From contig OX485803.1 in NCBI GenBank assembly GCA_950295325.1, positions 72,309,554 through 72,373,553 of the forward strand: 64,000 bases of DNA. The letters run 5' to 3'. A model generated the notes under the pieces. That model was not told where the DNA came from. It ran no database searches and saw only the letters and a list, made by a program, of their open reading frames with translations. A program made the position numbers and the translations under genes. This document shows, in pieces, positions 26,345 through 38,488 of this stretch. This DNA comes from Polytrichum commune (lineage: Eukaryota > Streptophyta > Polytrichopsida > Polytrichales > Polytrichaceae). Every line of letters begins with the position of its first letter. Positions within the stretch are counted from its first letter, which is position 1.

Positions 26345-28109
26345 TATGACAAGAGGCACCTCAATAATTTGACATTATAATGTCAATGTTTAATTCCTTC
26401 AGCAGCCACTTGTGGTGTAAGGTACTGATCGATGTTATCATCTGTTTGTGAGAGTGCAACTGGGATGTAATTCGCTTGGCTGAAATCTGGGAACGCTGCC
26501 TCCTGGTGTTTTAGTCAAACAAATTCAACCTAAACTTAAGCTGTCATCTGGGTAGTAATTATCACCATGGAGTGCACAGAAGTCCTCAACTCCCACAAAA
26601 TACCACAACTCTAACCACGACAAAGCTATGTAACAGAATATCTGGCATAAATACAACCTAAAGTGAGTCCCTAACACAAAACAGTAGTAAATTGGACAAC
26701 AATATGAGAAGATTCAAGTTACCCACATTGCTTATCTGGTATGTAGGTGTTATTCTGTTACTTTTCTTCATCATACACCCATACCTCTTTGGTGAGGATC
26801 AAAGAACAAACATCATAAAAATACATGGTGAAAAGAGATTGGACTGTATCTTCAAATTTTATTAACTACTCCACACTCAATATTAAACATAATTGGGAGG
26901 ACTTATGTATTCAATTTAAGGAATCAACAAACACGCAGTTATGATACCCATAACTGAATAAAGGGAGCTTCAATTTTCAATCCAGTTTTTTGCTTATGCT
27001 TCATTGTAGGTTTGCTAATGCAACACAGGCTTTGTTGTGTAAATCTAAAAGATAGAAGTTGAAGGACATGAAAAACAAACCAAAATATCAACACCCACAT
27101 ACCTTAGATGACAATAATGAACTACTACTTTGGACCTATGACATCCCGGAACGTTACACCCGGGCAAATGGACTAATGTCCTAGGGTATCCCTGAACTGT
27201 CTGCTCGACCGTTTTAGAACGGTAACTGTGTCTGCACACCCTCACTCTCAATCTAGGTTGTCAAAATATGCAGGTGATTCCAACAACTCTGTTAATTTGG
27301 ACACAAACAACCTCTACTTGCACTAACTTACCTGCCGGGCTTCCCACAATACGCCAGACAACTGAACTGTGTGTGCAACCATTTCAGTATGCATTGAAAG
27401 TATATGACCATAAAATTATATAAACATGCTCATTCTCAACTGCTTATCAAGACTTTTAATCTACACACCCTTCCAGATTATGGCGGTAAAGATTTGGTAG
27501 CGGCACTAAAGACAAAGTACTCAAATTGTTTACAGACAATGAAACCCTAACCCTAAACATACCGACAGAGTGCTCAAACAGTTGATGAGAAAAATGAGGT
27601 GTCAGTAATCCAACAAGTTCTCGCGTTGTTGAGCAGGGAAAGATATTTCTATTGAAAATTGGTAAAACTACCTCTACTCACCAAACATCTTCTCGCTCCA
27701 TGTGACTATCTAGGATGGGAAATTGAAGTCATCACACCGCCGGACATTACAACTGATACCCGACATACTGTGAAGAGAAATTTTCTGTACAAGTTCCTAT
27801 GCAAGCTCCAATCCTCCTTACACTTGACAATGTCAAAATACATAGCATACCCCGAAAGAAGGTCTACCACCGGCGATTCCTCACACACATGAGACAGTAA
27901 ACAATCACCAGTCGGAAGTAGAGACCCTAATTTCCAGTTCGAACTTAGTGGAAGTACACTTGGAGACATATAGTCATAGGAATGCTGCAGGTTGAGGAGA
28001 CCATCCAAAAAATCTTAATGAGAATCTCTAGACAGTCTCAGCGCCGAAGCACAGCGGAATTGCTAGGGCCGAAGCAAACTTGGTAGATTCTAAATGAAAT
28101 TCAACTACA
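26345..28109. other. Spacer with a repeat copy, no gene seen
   Basis: 26785-27110 is copy 2 of the 320-bp family. A 100-codon minus-strand frame (27706-28008) contains EESPVVDLLSGYAMYFDIVKC-like sequence and may be a transposon fragment, but I cannot assign it. Short Ser/Thr-rich frames elsewhere are not supported. Confidence 0.35.
26785..27110 (+). repeat. Dispersed repeat family, copy 2
   Basis: Same blocks as at 24296-24615 and 37980-38300: GGTGAGGATCAAAGAACAAACATCATAAA-type start, AACTACTCCACACTCAATA, GCTAATGCAACACAGG, GATAGAAGTTGAAGGACATG. Confidence 0.7.
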
Positions 28110-29606
28110 CCGGTTATGGTATTTAACTGTCACATACACTATTTTGCGAGGGGCCTAAACTAGATGCCTAGAGGTCTCAAAGTGTCACGTCTGCGGATTG
28201 CCAATATGATACTACTCGTCAACATATGTAACCTTTTCTTTAGTGGAGAATAGTTTACAATAAGTAGTGTCTCCCCATGCATTGGCCAAGGGGACACTGT
28301 GGAATAACTTTGAGAGGAAAAAAATATGATTGGCTCTCAGGTGTGGGGTTTTCGGCGATATACTGGCTAGCAAGAAGCCATGTGGATGTGATGTGGGCGG
28401 GTTGATGCCATGTCAGCATGGCTTATGACGTTGGCATGTGCCCACATGTGAGGGGAGACGATTCAGGAAGGCGGTACGAGGGTGTTTGTAAGGTGGTGAG
28501 GGGAGGGGGTTGAGAGTTTGACGCCCCAACCAGTGAGTGAATTTTTTCTTTGTTTGCAGTTGTTGCAAGTTGCCGTGGTTTGCATACTTTGATTTTGGTG
28601 TTGTGGGCTTGTTTGTAAGTGATTTTTGTAGGGGTCAAAATGGTATGTATGTGGATTTGTTTGCTAGAGCAACCATAGGGCAATTCCTACTCAAGTGAAA
28701 TTCACCCAGCTTTGGCATTCTATGGTTCAAGTTTTGTCGCACAATTGGCAATGAGTTAAATGAGCTGACACTATGGTTGTGTGTAATTATCTTGGTTTGG
28801 CTTCCCTTAACCATCAAACCCAACCCGTACCATAGAGGTTATCAGGGGCGAATGCAAGTTTTTGTAGAGGTGCAAAAGTTCTAAGTTTTTATAAATTGTG
28901 GTGGTTCCATTTTAAGTGTTGTGTGCATTTTTGAGCATGTGTTGTGTTTGTAGACATGGTTCACCAAGAATGAGAGATGTGTGTCATGATTATTTTTAAA
29001 TGTTCCATGTAGCTTGAACATTGTGTAGGTGATTGGCACTATGTGGCGAAGGTTGCAATGCTACTTTGAATTGTTGTTGTGTTAATATAAGTACTTGGTG
29101 TTGGTGTTGTGTCTCTATGTGGGTTTTTTATTTCCTAAAATATTTACCAAGGGGGGTGCTATATCAATAGAACACCCAATATGTACCAAAACATTTACCT
29201 AATATGAAATGTAGCGTAGCACATTGGAATACTTGAGATGATAGTTTTGCATTTTAGTATGCAAGGGGAAGATACTATTGAGCATACTAATGGCAATTGT
29301 GCATGTGTTTACAATTTAATATGCAAGAGGAAGATGTTCTTGAACATATTAATGCCAAGTGTCATATGTATACACTTTTGATCAACTTGTAGACCATTGT
29401 GTAACATAGACATACACCTCATAACATTATTGAACATACTCATGCTAAGGTATGAATAAGCGCACTTATTGAACACCAAGTGCCATGAGGTGACACTAAT
29501 GATGACGTTGTTGATGATTAGTGTAACCTAAGATACACCTCCAAAAAGGGTAAATGCGACTATGACCCATGTGACACTAAACACCATAAATGCTATACTC
29601 CACAAG
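28110..29606. repeat. Copy of the 15.5-kb repeat split by about 0.95 kb of foreign sequence
   Basis: 28110-28268 matches 15488-15640, and 29205-29606 matches the continuation 15641-16015. In the 15.5-kb copy the two halves are contiguous. About 28268-29205 is therefore a later insertion. The insertion starts near a short hairpin (AGTGTCTCCCC...GGGGACACT, 28266-28298) and its right end lies close to another (GGGTGCTATATC...GAACACCC, 29155-29181). It carries no recognisable protein. Confidence 0.6.
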
Positions 29607-30550
29607 CTACTATGGTCTCCTTTCAATGATACTTACCACCAGCTTCGGATGGTTGAAACGAAGCGCTATAGAGAAAATCTTCAGAAATGAGATGAATGTT
29701 AGGTCTTATTAGGGCTTCCAACAAAATCACACACTTTTGTCATTTAACAAAGTGAAGGGATTCCTAGCCCCCCTTTTACAGGGATGGGTTTGAATGATTG
29801 ATATGATATTAAGTCAGGTGATGTCAAAATTGCCAATGGAAATGAGGAAAAGAATATTGAGGACCGACTCATGGCATACTTTGGTACACGTAGTCGGAGA
29901 AGGAAATCCATGCATACGTGGCCCTTTCTGGCAATTTCTTCTTCCCCGGGCAAATTCTCGTAGAATGGATTTAAAGGCCTTGAAATGAGTTACGGTCTGC
30001 ATGCCGAGGCGAGGAGCTCCAGTTGTGGGTGCAATCGGAGGGCTAGCGACAACACCCTAAATCCGACATGACATTTGGAAAGGCTTGAAACTGGCGACGG
30101 TGAGGGAGGGTGGTTGAATTCCGGTGGATTGCATGTGGCCTACTTGCAAAGCTGACAGATGGTAAAATTGCGACGCACTTTTTAGCTTCAAAATGACTCT
30201 AATGTTGCGTTGCGTTCCCTGATTGCCACCTAATAAGTAACAGATTCATCAGCATGGTGGGGAGCAGCTGGAACCCTCCTCCTATTGAGTTTTAGTAAGT
30301 TGCTGCATGTCAACTACAGCGTGGTGCGACTCGTTGCAACAGATTAGTCATAAGATAAATAGCCGCTTGGACGAGTCCAAACTTCTGAGCCATAAAAATA
30401 GCGATCCTCCGAGCGTACAGTGAAGTAATTTGATCTTTTCTGAACAACACTCTGGACCTACTTGTTCCATTATGTTGTAGTTCTTCGTTGCATTCCCGGT
30501 CTGAAAGCATTGCCTTAGATTGCAACAAATATAAACAAACCTTGTAGATT
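29607..30550. other. Spacer, no gene seen
   Basis: Moderately GC-richer than the rest. Open frames at 29744-30002 on both strands overlap each other and have no recognisable motif. It may contain distal 5' flank of the hydroxylase-like gene. Confidence 0.3.
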
Positions 30551-31290
30551 CTGGAGAATTTCCTCCCCGCAGTCTCTCAGGGTATCCTATTCATCTTCGT
30601 CGCTTGTAGCATTCTCGAGGTCGTTTCTCTAAAGAACGAGATTCATGTGTAGTTGTCGTTGAGCCTTGGAAGGATTTCTGACTATGTGTGTAAGGAAGTC
30701 TTTAAGATAGATAGACTCTCACTTGACAATCTCAAAACAAAATTCCTCGTTGTCTCTCAGGTATCCCATTCACCTTCATTGGTTGTAGCAAATTGTATCA
30801 TTCTCTAGGTCGTTTCTCGAAAAAACGAGATTCAAGTGTAGATATTGTTGAGAAATTTTGAAATGATTTCCTGACTACGGAAGTCCAGATAGATTGATTC
30901 CCACTTGGGATCCACCTCAAAACAAATATCTCCGGCGTCTCTCAGGTATCCTATTCATCTTCATTGGTTGTAGCAAAATCTCGAGGTCATTTCTCAACCT
31001 TGGAACGAGATTGATCACATCTAGTTGTTGTTGAGAAATTTTGAAAGGATTTCCTGACTACTGTAAGGAAGTCAAGATATATATTAGGTTCTCGCTTGAG
31101 AATCTCAAAACAAAAACCCTCGCAGGCTGTTTCTCAGGCATTCTATTCATCTTCTTCATCGCTTGTAGCAAATTGTAGGATTCTCTGGGTGATTTCTCGA
31201 TTGAGATAGTGTAGAAATTGTTGACACGTGATTGAAGGGATTTCCTAACTACAAGGAGGTCAAGATAGACCGGTTAGCCTTCAGGCTGCA
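30551..31290 (+). repeat. Four tandem 180-190-bp repeats directly upstream of the hydroxylase-like gene
   Basis: The anchor TCTCTCAGG...ATTCATCTTC recurs with the CAG ending at 30580, 30760, 30945 and (as TTCTCAG) 31137, giving periods of about 180, 185 and 192 bp. Each unit contains in order CTTGTAGCA/GGTTGTAGCA, TCGAGGTCGTTTCTC, (A)ACGAGATT, TTGTTGAGAAATTTTGAAA, TTTCCTGACTAC, AGGAAGTC and CTCAAAACAAA. The array ends about 30 bp before the start codon at 31321, so it lies in the promoter or 5' leader of that gene. Confidence 0.8.
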
Positions 31291-31320
31291 TCTGGATTGT
31301 AACTCGGAGACGCTGCAGTG

Positions 31321-32978
31321 ATGGATGTGAAGAGCATGCTGCAATGTGCGGGGATGGGCATTCTTGGTGGGTTAGGTGCAGCGGCAATGCATTCAGGGTT
31401 TGAGCATATGTGGTACCGTACCTTGTCATACTTGGATAGGAAAGGATTGATTCAGCGACTGGCGCCGTCTATCAATGTCACCATGACACAGTACCGGAAG
31501 GAGAGCTTCTGGGCTGTGGCAATTTGGCCTGTGCCCATTTCTGCTTGTGCATTTGCTTTTAGGTAAACTTACAATCTTCCCATTCGTCACTCTCTCATGA
31601 TGATTTAGGACATTCCTCAGTGATGGATGTTGTTCGAAATCTTTAACTATTTCCACTCTCCGGGAGTAAATTGCACCCCATTGCATTCTCTCTTAAGCAT
31701 GTGCAAGGACGTTCACTTTTCACTCTACTGTAGCTTCCAGAATGAAATTCCAAATATCAAGACCTTTGAATTACATGCATGAATGTCGAGCATTGTCAAG
31801 TGGCAACCTGTCGTTTGTCGACGCCTCATTGTTACCTATCTTCGGAGAAGGCCTTAAAGAACTTGTCAAAGACATCTCACTAGGTCTATACTCGCCAAGA
31901 TGCTTATATAAGGTGAACATGCTATGTCCGCGCTACTTTCATGTCAGAAGTAATTTTATAAAACTGTGAAACTGTGAAAATAAAGCCGGAGGTCTGGATG
32001 GTTGCTTCTACTTAACTGAGTTCTATGAACATGAGTCGACAATTGAAAGTGGAAACCTCTTCTAGTCCAGATACAATGGTGTCAATGGATTCATCTCAAT
32101 GCCCCTGCTCTTTCCAAGCATGTCAATCCTCTTTGTGAAATGTCAGACAAATTCTCAATTAATTAGAAGCATAAGAAGAGAATATCTAGAAATAGATGTT
32201 CGGGGTAAATCGTACCCTAAACTTACATCGGATGTGGATTCCTGACGATCAATGTGCGAATGTTGCCAATTTTATCTTTGCTTGCAGGCGCGGATTCTTA
32301 AGCCGGATGCAGTTTTCGAGTGACATTTTGAGCAGTTTCCTCTTCACATGGGTGGTGATGGTCCTCCACGACACCTATTTCTTCTCGATCCACACGCTCA
32401 TGCACTACTTCAAATCCTTGTACCGGCGAGTGCATCAATGGCACCATTCCACCAACGGCGATTTGACCGTCTTCGGCACAGCCTACGGCGACGTGTTCGA
32501 CATAACCTTCACATTCGCACCTTTCTACGCCGTGCTTGCGACATACATTTACTTCCAGCCGACATGGAACCCTATCGATTTGGCGTTTCTTCTCTGGGCC
32601 GTAAATGGGGTGGACATGATGGGGCATTGCGGGTATAAGCTTCCCGCATGGGTTTATGTTCCGGGATCGTTTGGGGTTTTGCTCACCCCATTGGCACAAC
32701 GGCCGAAACACCATTACATCCATCACCTTGACCCCAGGTATAACCGATCACTCTACTTCACATGGTGGGACAGAGCAGCTGGTACATTTCGAGAGGACCA
32801 TCCGAAAGTGGTGAATGACATCTCCCCTGCTGCAATTAAGAAGAAGACGGAGATGGAGAAGAGCGAAACATTCACATCATCATACTGGACGCAGGACCAG
32901 ATGTCCAAAGCAGCCAATGATATCAATATAGGCAGTAATCCATGGATCAAATTCTTGAACAGCTACCTAGACATGTAA
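31321..32978 (+). CDS. Fatty acid hydroxylase / sterol desaturase superfamily protein, 310 aa, two exons
   Basis: Exon 1 is 31321-31562 and exon 2 is 32288-32978. The donor AG|GTAAAC and acceptor TTGCAG keep frame (phase 2). The product is a di-iron membrane oxygenase of the FA_hydroxylase superfamily. The three histidine boxes are present: HTLMH (residues 116-120, preceded by H108-D109), HQWHH (130-134) and HYIHH (223-227), with an extra His in GHCG at 194. Hydrophobic segments around residues 63-80, 93-107, 150-168 and 176-190 fit ER-membrane anchoring. Family members hydroxylate or desaturate sterols, fatty acids or alkanes. The substrate cannot be told. Residues 240-248 (WWDRAAGTF) match the WD..GT(L/F) block after the third box. 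The ATG at 31321 is the first in frame and gives a usual length. Four tandem repeats lie just upstream, and two copies of the gene's 3' end lie at 35.7-36.4 kb. Confidence 0.88.
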
Positions 32979-35285
32979 ATTGGGACATTTGTCTTGTACA
33001 GTACATCATCCAGTGTACGATAGAATGTAATTTTAAAATCATTGATGAGCTCGATCAGCGAATGTTTTACAATTGCCTTTGCTATGGCGTTGAGGTATTT
33101 GGGAAATAGAGTAGGTTAGGTCATCGTTGTAGTCCGGGGTTTTATATGTTCTGAGGTGAACCTATAGAGACAGCATATTTGGATGGCTCTCGATTTCCTC
33201 AGATCACTCGTATTTTGAAAGAATTCGTATTTTGAAAGAATTGATTGATTTCAGTTTATGATCTTCAATGAAACTTTGTTACTCGTATGGTCAATTCATT
33301 CCGGCCAAATTTGTTGACTAAACCTTGCAATTTGCTCAATATCTCGCACAGGTCCAAACAAGGTACCAATGAAATTTATATATGCAGGTAATTTATAGGT
33401 TGAATCACTACTCCACAACCCAGAACTTTTAGATGAGACTTTTCAACAAACCTATTAAAACACCGTGAAAGTGCATTGAGTACAGTGTAACAGTCCAAGG
33501 AAGCTAGCTTAATCACTACAAATAGAAAGAGAAACTCTAACATGCTAGCTTGTGGCATGTGGAGCAGTGTGGAGAAGTGCCATGGGTTTAGGTTATTACT
33601 TTTCTAGGTCCTTCACTTGCTCACATTTCCACACTCAGTTTTCCCTACTTCTCTCACGGCACATAGACATAGAAGCTCATTTAAGTTTATGTTTGCAATC
33701 TTATTGCCAACGAGGTCACTCAGCTTTGTATTCAAAGCTTTGGTTGTGTTGAAACACAACCAAGAATTACATTACATTACCCCAACTGCTATGTCTCAAT
33801 CTTGAGTATTTTCCCAACCATATTGGCCTCATTAAGATGTGTCTCTATTTGATCTCAAGTGGACATCTTTATTTGAGTGCTGAATGGGTGGGTGTGAATC
33901 TAAAAACATACACCAAAAATACATTTGTTGGAAGATGTTTGGATTACATTCTAGAAAATGGCTAACCATTTTGATTGCAATAATCAACATAATTAAGGGA
34001 TTTCTATGATCATTTAATGAGAGAGAATCTTCACTTTTACAATGAACGAATATGCATATGAGCTCCAAAATTATGAGGAAAGTGGCTATGGACACAGTTT
34101 TGATTTCCTAATCATCTCACACTAATTGTGTATTTCATATCCTATGAGAAAAGTGTGCAAAGAGAAATGTGTTTGCTTAAGACTCATTTACTTGATATGT
34201 GTTCCTTTGCAAGGGTGAAAGAATGCATTTGTCCATTCACGTGGAGAATTCTGATGTCTAGAATGGTGATCGTACTCGAAGTGATGCTTTTGTTTGGGGC
34301 TTTTAGATACTTCATCTCTTGTAATATTGGGGTCTATTTGATCACATGTTCAGTGTTGTTCTTTGATATTCATAACTCCCTTGGATTGATTGATTACTAG
34401 GGGATGTTGTGCGGCTTTATTTTGGTGAAGGTAATGATGTTGAGGGACCAAATACACATGTGTCCATTGCACGTGTGCCTTAATTTGCTCCACTTGGTAC
34501 TTTGGAAATGCAAGTGCTACAAATAGGTAATTCACGGACTTATCTTTGTTTTTTTGTAGGAAGTTTGTATTTCTTATAAATAAGTGTATGTGTGGAGGTT
34601 GCAAACATTGTAAGTTTAATATGGTAGTTTTTATAGTTCGTTGGCCTTGCATACTATTGGGGTTTGGATTTATTTATAGACGCCACTTTCAACATGATAT
34701 GCCCTTTATGATCAAAATTTTGTTGTGCATGTGAGGAATCTATAATTTGTCATTATGTTTAGTACGGTTAGAGATTTGCATATTTGGTGATCTTTGTTCT
34801 TGTTTCTTGAACCAATGATCTTGTGTAATTTGAAGAATCAGGAGGAAGGATATCTTGTGGATTTTGACCCATTTGTATATTGATATTGACAATGTTTCCT
34901 TACTTGATGAGTTGTATAATGATTTCTTAATGAGATCAACCCATTTCATGACATCCCTAAATACCTAGGGAGTATGTATGGATTAAAAACAACACTTGTA
35001 AGGGTTGGAAATTTTTAGCAATTCAAACACAAATGATACGATTGGATTCCTCTCAATGTGGCTCTCCGATTACATCAACAATGATGGAATTCTAACATTG
35101 GATTGAGGGAGACAACACTTAGGAGTTCTAAACATCGTAGTAGAGCATAGGAGTTCTCTTCAATAGCTAAATCCCATATTGAATCCTCTTAGTTTTTATG
35201 AAGGTAATTGGAAGGGTAATTTGGCCCCACAAAGTATATCAAGGGTTTGTGCTTCCCATGAATATGCATTAATAACAAGTAGTAG

Positions 35286-35332
<47 letters not shown>

Positions 35333-35698
35333 AAGAGTGTCTCTGGTATATTGAAACTGAACTTTGGTGCCAAAAGGGTTGAATTGCCTTTTGACACTTC
35401 CATTTTTGGAAGATACATGATTTTTGGATACAATCTTTGGCACAAGCTCAATTAATAAGAGTTTTTGGTGACTTAATTCGAAAGGTCTACCTCTCCTCCT
35501 AGTGCATGGTTCCACTTCAATGCCCAAAATCAAAACAAGCTCAAGTTCCAAATTTTCCAAGATTTTTCGGTAACTTACAACACATGACGTTCGTATACCA
35601 TCCAAATGGATGGCCACCCATTATGCGCAGTTCTCCCCGTTTAATCACATTGAAACCTTTGTATTTTGCCCACTTCAAAGTTCTGGCTTTCCTACTAC
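32979..35698. other. 3' flank of the hydroxylase-like gene, then unrelated inserted spacer
   Basis: 32979-33390 is the 3' flank that recurs at 35.7 and 36.1 kb. About 33391-35698 is unrelated sequence that separates the first from the second copy of that flank. It contains a (CT)n tract at 35290-35330 and no recognisable gene. The 142-codon frame with ER repeats on the minus strand is created by that microsatellite. Confidence 0.45.
35290..35330. repeat. (CT)n microsatellite
   Basis: 41 bases of uninterrupted alternating T and C. Confidence 0.95.
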
Positions 35699-36440
35699 TG
35701 AATTGTTGAACAGCTGCTCCTGTAAAATTGATAGTAGCATGATGTTATAATATTCACCGATGAGCTCGGCGAAACTCTTGCATTTGCCTTCGCTATGGCG
35801 TTGAGGCATTCTGGAGAATAGAGTAAGTTTTGTATGTCCTGAGGTGAGTCTGTAGGGACAGCAGATGTGGATAGCTCTCGGCTTCCTCAAATCATTTTTA
35901 TTGTGAAAGAATCGATTGATCTTCAGTCTGTAATCTCCAATAAAACATAATTTGTAGTCTTCAACCTGATATGACTTCATTCAAGCCAGAATTGCCGAAA
36001 CCCCTTTGGTTGAAGAAACCTAAGTTGCAATTCTTCTCGATACCTCTCACGCAGGATTAAAGATACCAATGTATGTTGGTACAATCAACAGATCAAATTC
36101 TTGAACAGCTACCTTGACGTCCTGTAATTTCCTGAAACTCTTTGTGCACAGTTCATCATCCAGAGTACAAGAGTGTAATATTGAGTCTATCATTCATTGA
36201 GTCTTGCAATTGTCCTTTGCCATAGTGTTGAGACACGATTGGATAAAAGTGTAGTAGCTAGTTTGGGTCAACGCCGTGCTCCGAGGTGAGCCTGCAGAAA
36301 GAGAAAAGCAAATTCGGCTGGCTCTCTTCCTCAAATCACTTGTGTAACTGCGAAAATGGTCGATTCAGATTTTGATCGTCTACGAAACAGCATCGTGATT
36401 CTCATGAGTTCAATTCAGCCACAATTGGCAGTGTCTGAAT
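35699..36440 (+). pseudogene. Two tandem truncated copies of the 3' end of the hydroxylase-like gene
   Basis: 35699 onward (TTGTTGAACAGCTGCTCCTG) and 36090 onward (ATCAAATTCTTGAACAGCTAC) both match the end of the coding sequence at 32945-32978 and then follow its 3' flank for about 350 bp. Shared blocks include GATGAGCTCG, GCTATGGCGTTGAGG, CTGAGGTGAG and GATTGAT. The period between the two copies is 396 bp. The second keeps the last residues IKFLNSYLD in frame to a TAA. No upstream coding sequence (histidine boxes) is present, so they are fragments of duplicated genes, not genes. Confidence 0.75.
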
Positions 36441-38340
36441 CTCATATCATTCTGCTAAGATTGGGTTGTGACCCTACAATATTGAGTAACATATATCATA
36501 TGTCAGATCAATCTTCTCAGTGAATCCCAGTCAACCTTTTGAAGTTCATGCCAAGTATATATTATCTTATATATCATTCCTACATATTTAATGGAGGAGT
36601 GGGAGAGAGGGAATTATCACATACGAGTGTACCTCTCATCCATCCAACATAAAAACATGACCCTTGTAGGTTTGTTTTCGATTCATCTCAAATGACACCA
36701 GTTGAGTAGCTTAGTAGGGGGTCTTTGAAGCTAATGTGGGAAATTAGTGAAGGTGACACTAAATTAATTTACATTATGAAATTTAGTGTCACCAAAAGAT
36801 CTAGGAAGCAATGTTTGTCCTAGCACTATCCATTAAAAATATTATTCATTGAAAGTATTTGCACTATTCATCTTGGCATAATTTGCTTTTGTATTTTTTT
36901 AATTTTTTTTCTACAAACACCTTAGAGTACACACTAATTTTCTTGAATGTATGGTAAATGAGCATGTATTCATGAATTTAGTATCACTTGGTAAAAAGTC
37001 CATCCATCATTAATATTGAGACTTGGCAAAATAGTGTGGTTGTAACTTTCCACCAATCTATAGTACATGTAATTTGAATCAATATCTTATCAAATTATCT
37101 TCAAAACAATGAGAATTGTGGTTGTGATGAATTTTCAATTTGTTTTATTTTTGGATTCATTACATGCCTTGGAAAAAATATGCGGTGTGTTTCAACAACA
37201 TGAATATGATGCCTTTGATGGTGTTTGACAATTATGGGCTCACGAGTTCTCTATTGTTATACTTTCTAAGAAACCCTTGAAAAAGTTATTGTGAAACACA
37301 TCTTAGATAACATTTTACCCCTCCTGCATGTAAGGGCTACCTAATAATTAGTGAGCAATGAAAATTCATGATTTACATGGATTCTATGTGTGAGATGTGT
37401 ACCTAGTATGCAACATTAACCCCCCCCCCCCCCCCCACAAACAACAATACATTCAAGAATTGAAAGCTAATTAGTGAGGAAATCGCTTTACATTGACCAT
37501 AGAAGTTGGCAAGGGTTGTGGCCATGTAATTGTGAGGACCCTTGATTTTCATCCAAAGGCCATATCACTTGACATGGTCATTTGGAATTTGCAATAGGCC
37601 TACCTCTTACAGGTGGGTCACATGCAAATCCCAACAGATTGTGAAACATTATTTATAAATTGACATGTAGAAATCCATATAGACTTTCATTCATAATAAT
37701 TTCTTTGGGCCTTTGGGCCTTCACCTTGTAGAATGAAGTGAATAACAATCTCACCTTTCGACCAATGAGAGATCTTAGAATGGGCCTTCATTCTCATGTG
37801 TGAAGTGGCCATAATTCATGATTCAATTTAGAAATAATATTTTATCATATTACATATATACCTCACCGCCTCCTTAAGACAAAGTCTTAGCAAGTTTGCT
37901 CTTCTCACTCAACTTAAGGTAGATGGGTCTTAAGTGGCTTGTTTTCTTAATCAGATCCCTACATTTGATTGGTATATGTGGTTTGGTGAGGACCAAAGAG
38001 CAAACATCATAAAGGCACATGTTTAAAAGAGATCGGACTACATCTTCAAATATAAATAACTACTTTACACTCAATAATGAACACAATTGGGAGGACCTAT
38101 GTATCCAATCAAAAAAATCAACAAGGTTCCACTTCCGAGAAGCATAACTATATCAAGGGAGGTCCGATTTTCAATCCAGTTTTTGCAAATGTTTCATTGT
38201 AGATTTGCTAATGCAACACAAGTTTTGTTGTGTAAATCGAATCGGTAGAAGTTGGAGAACATGAAAAAGGAACCAAATAACACCTAAATATCTTACTTAA
38301 CCTAATTGGACCAATGTGAGAAAGGGTCCAAATTGTTTGA
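36441..38340. other. Spacer with repeats, no gene seen
   Basis: It contains a hairpin with arms GGTGACACTAAATT/AATTTAGTGTCACC (36752-36793), a 17-base C run (37420-37436) and copy 3 of the 320-bp dispersed family (37980-38300). No supported coding sequence. Confidence 0.45.
37980..38300 (+). repeat. Dispersed repeat family, copy 3
   Basis: Same block order as copies at 24296 and 26785: GGTGAGGACCAAAGAGCAAAC, AACTACTTTACACTCAATAATGAACACAATTGGGAGG, TTTTCAATCCAGTTTTTGC, GCTAATGCAACACAAG, GTAGAAGTTGGAGAACATGAAAAA. It lies about 190 bp upstream of the TRAP-beta start codon. Confidence 0.75.
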
Positions 38341-38488
38341 CCCACCAACTTGCTAACTTGGTGAAGCAAGCGGAGAGCCTCTTGTGCTGCTTTGACTAGT
38401 TATTTTTGCGTGTATTGCTTTGTTGTCGTTGTTGTTGTTGGAGCGCAAGCAAGCATTAGGGTTTGGAGCTTGGAGCTCGTTCCACAGG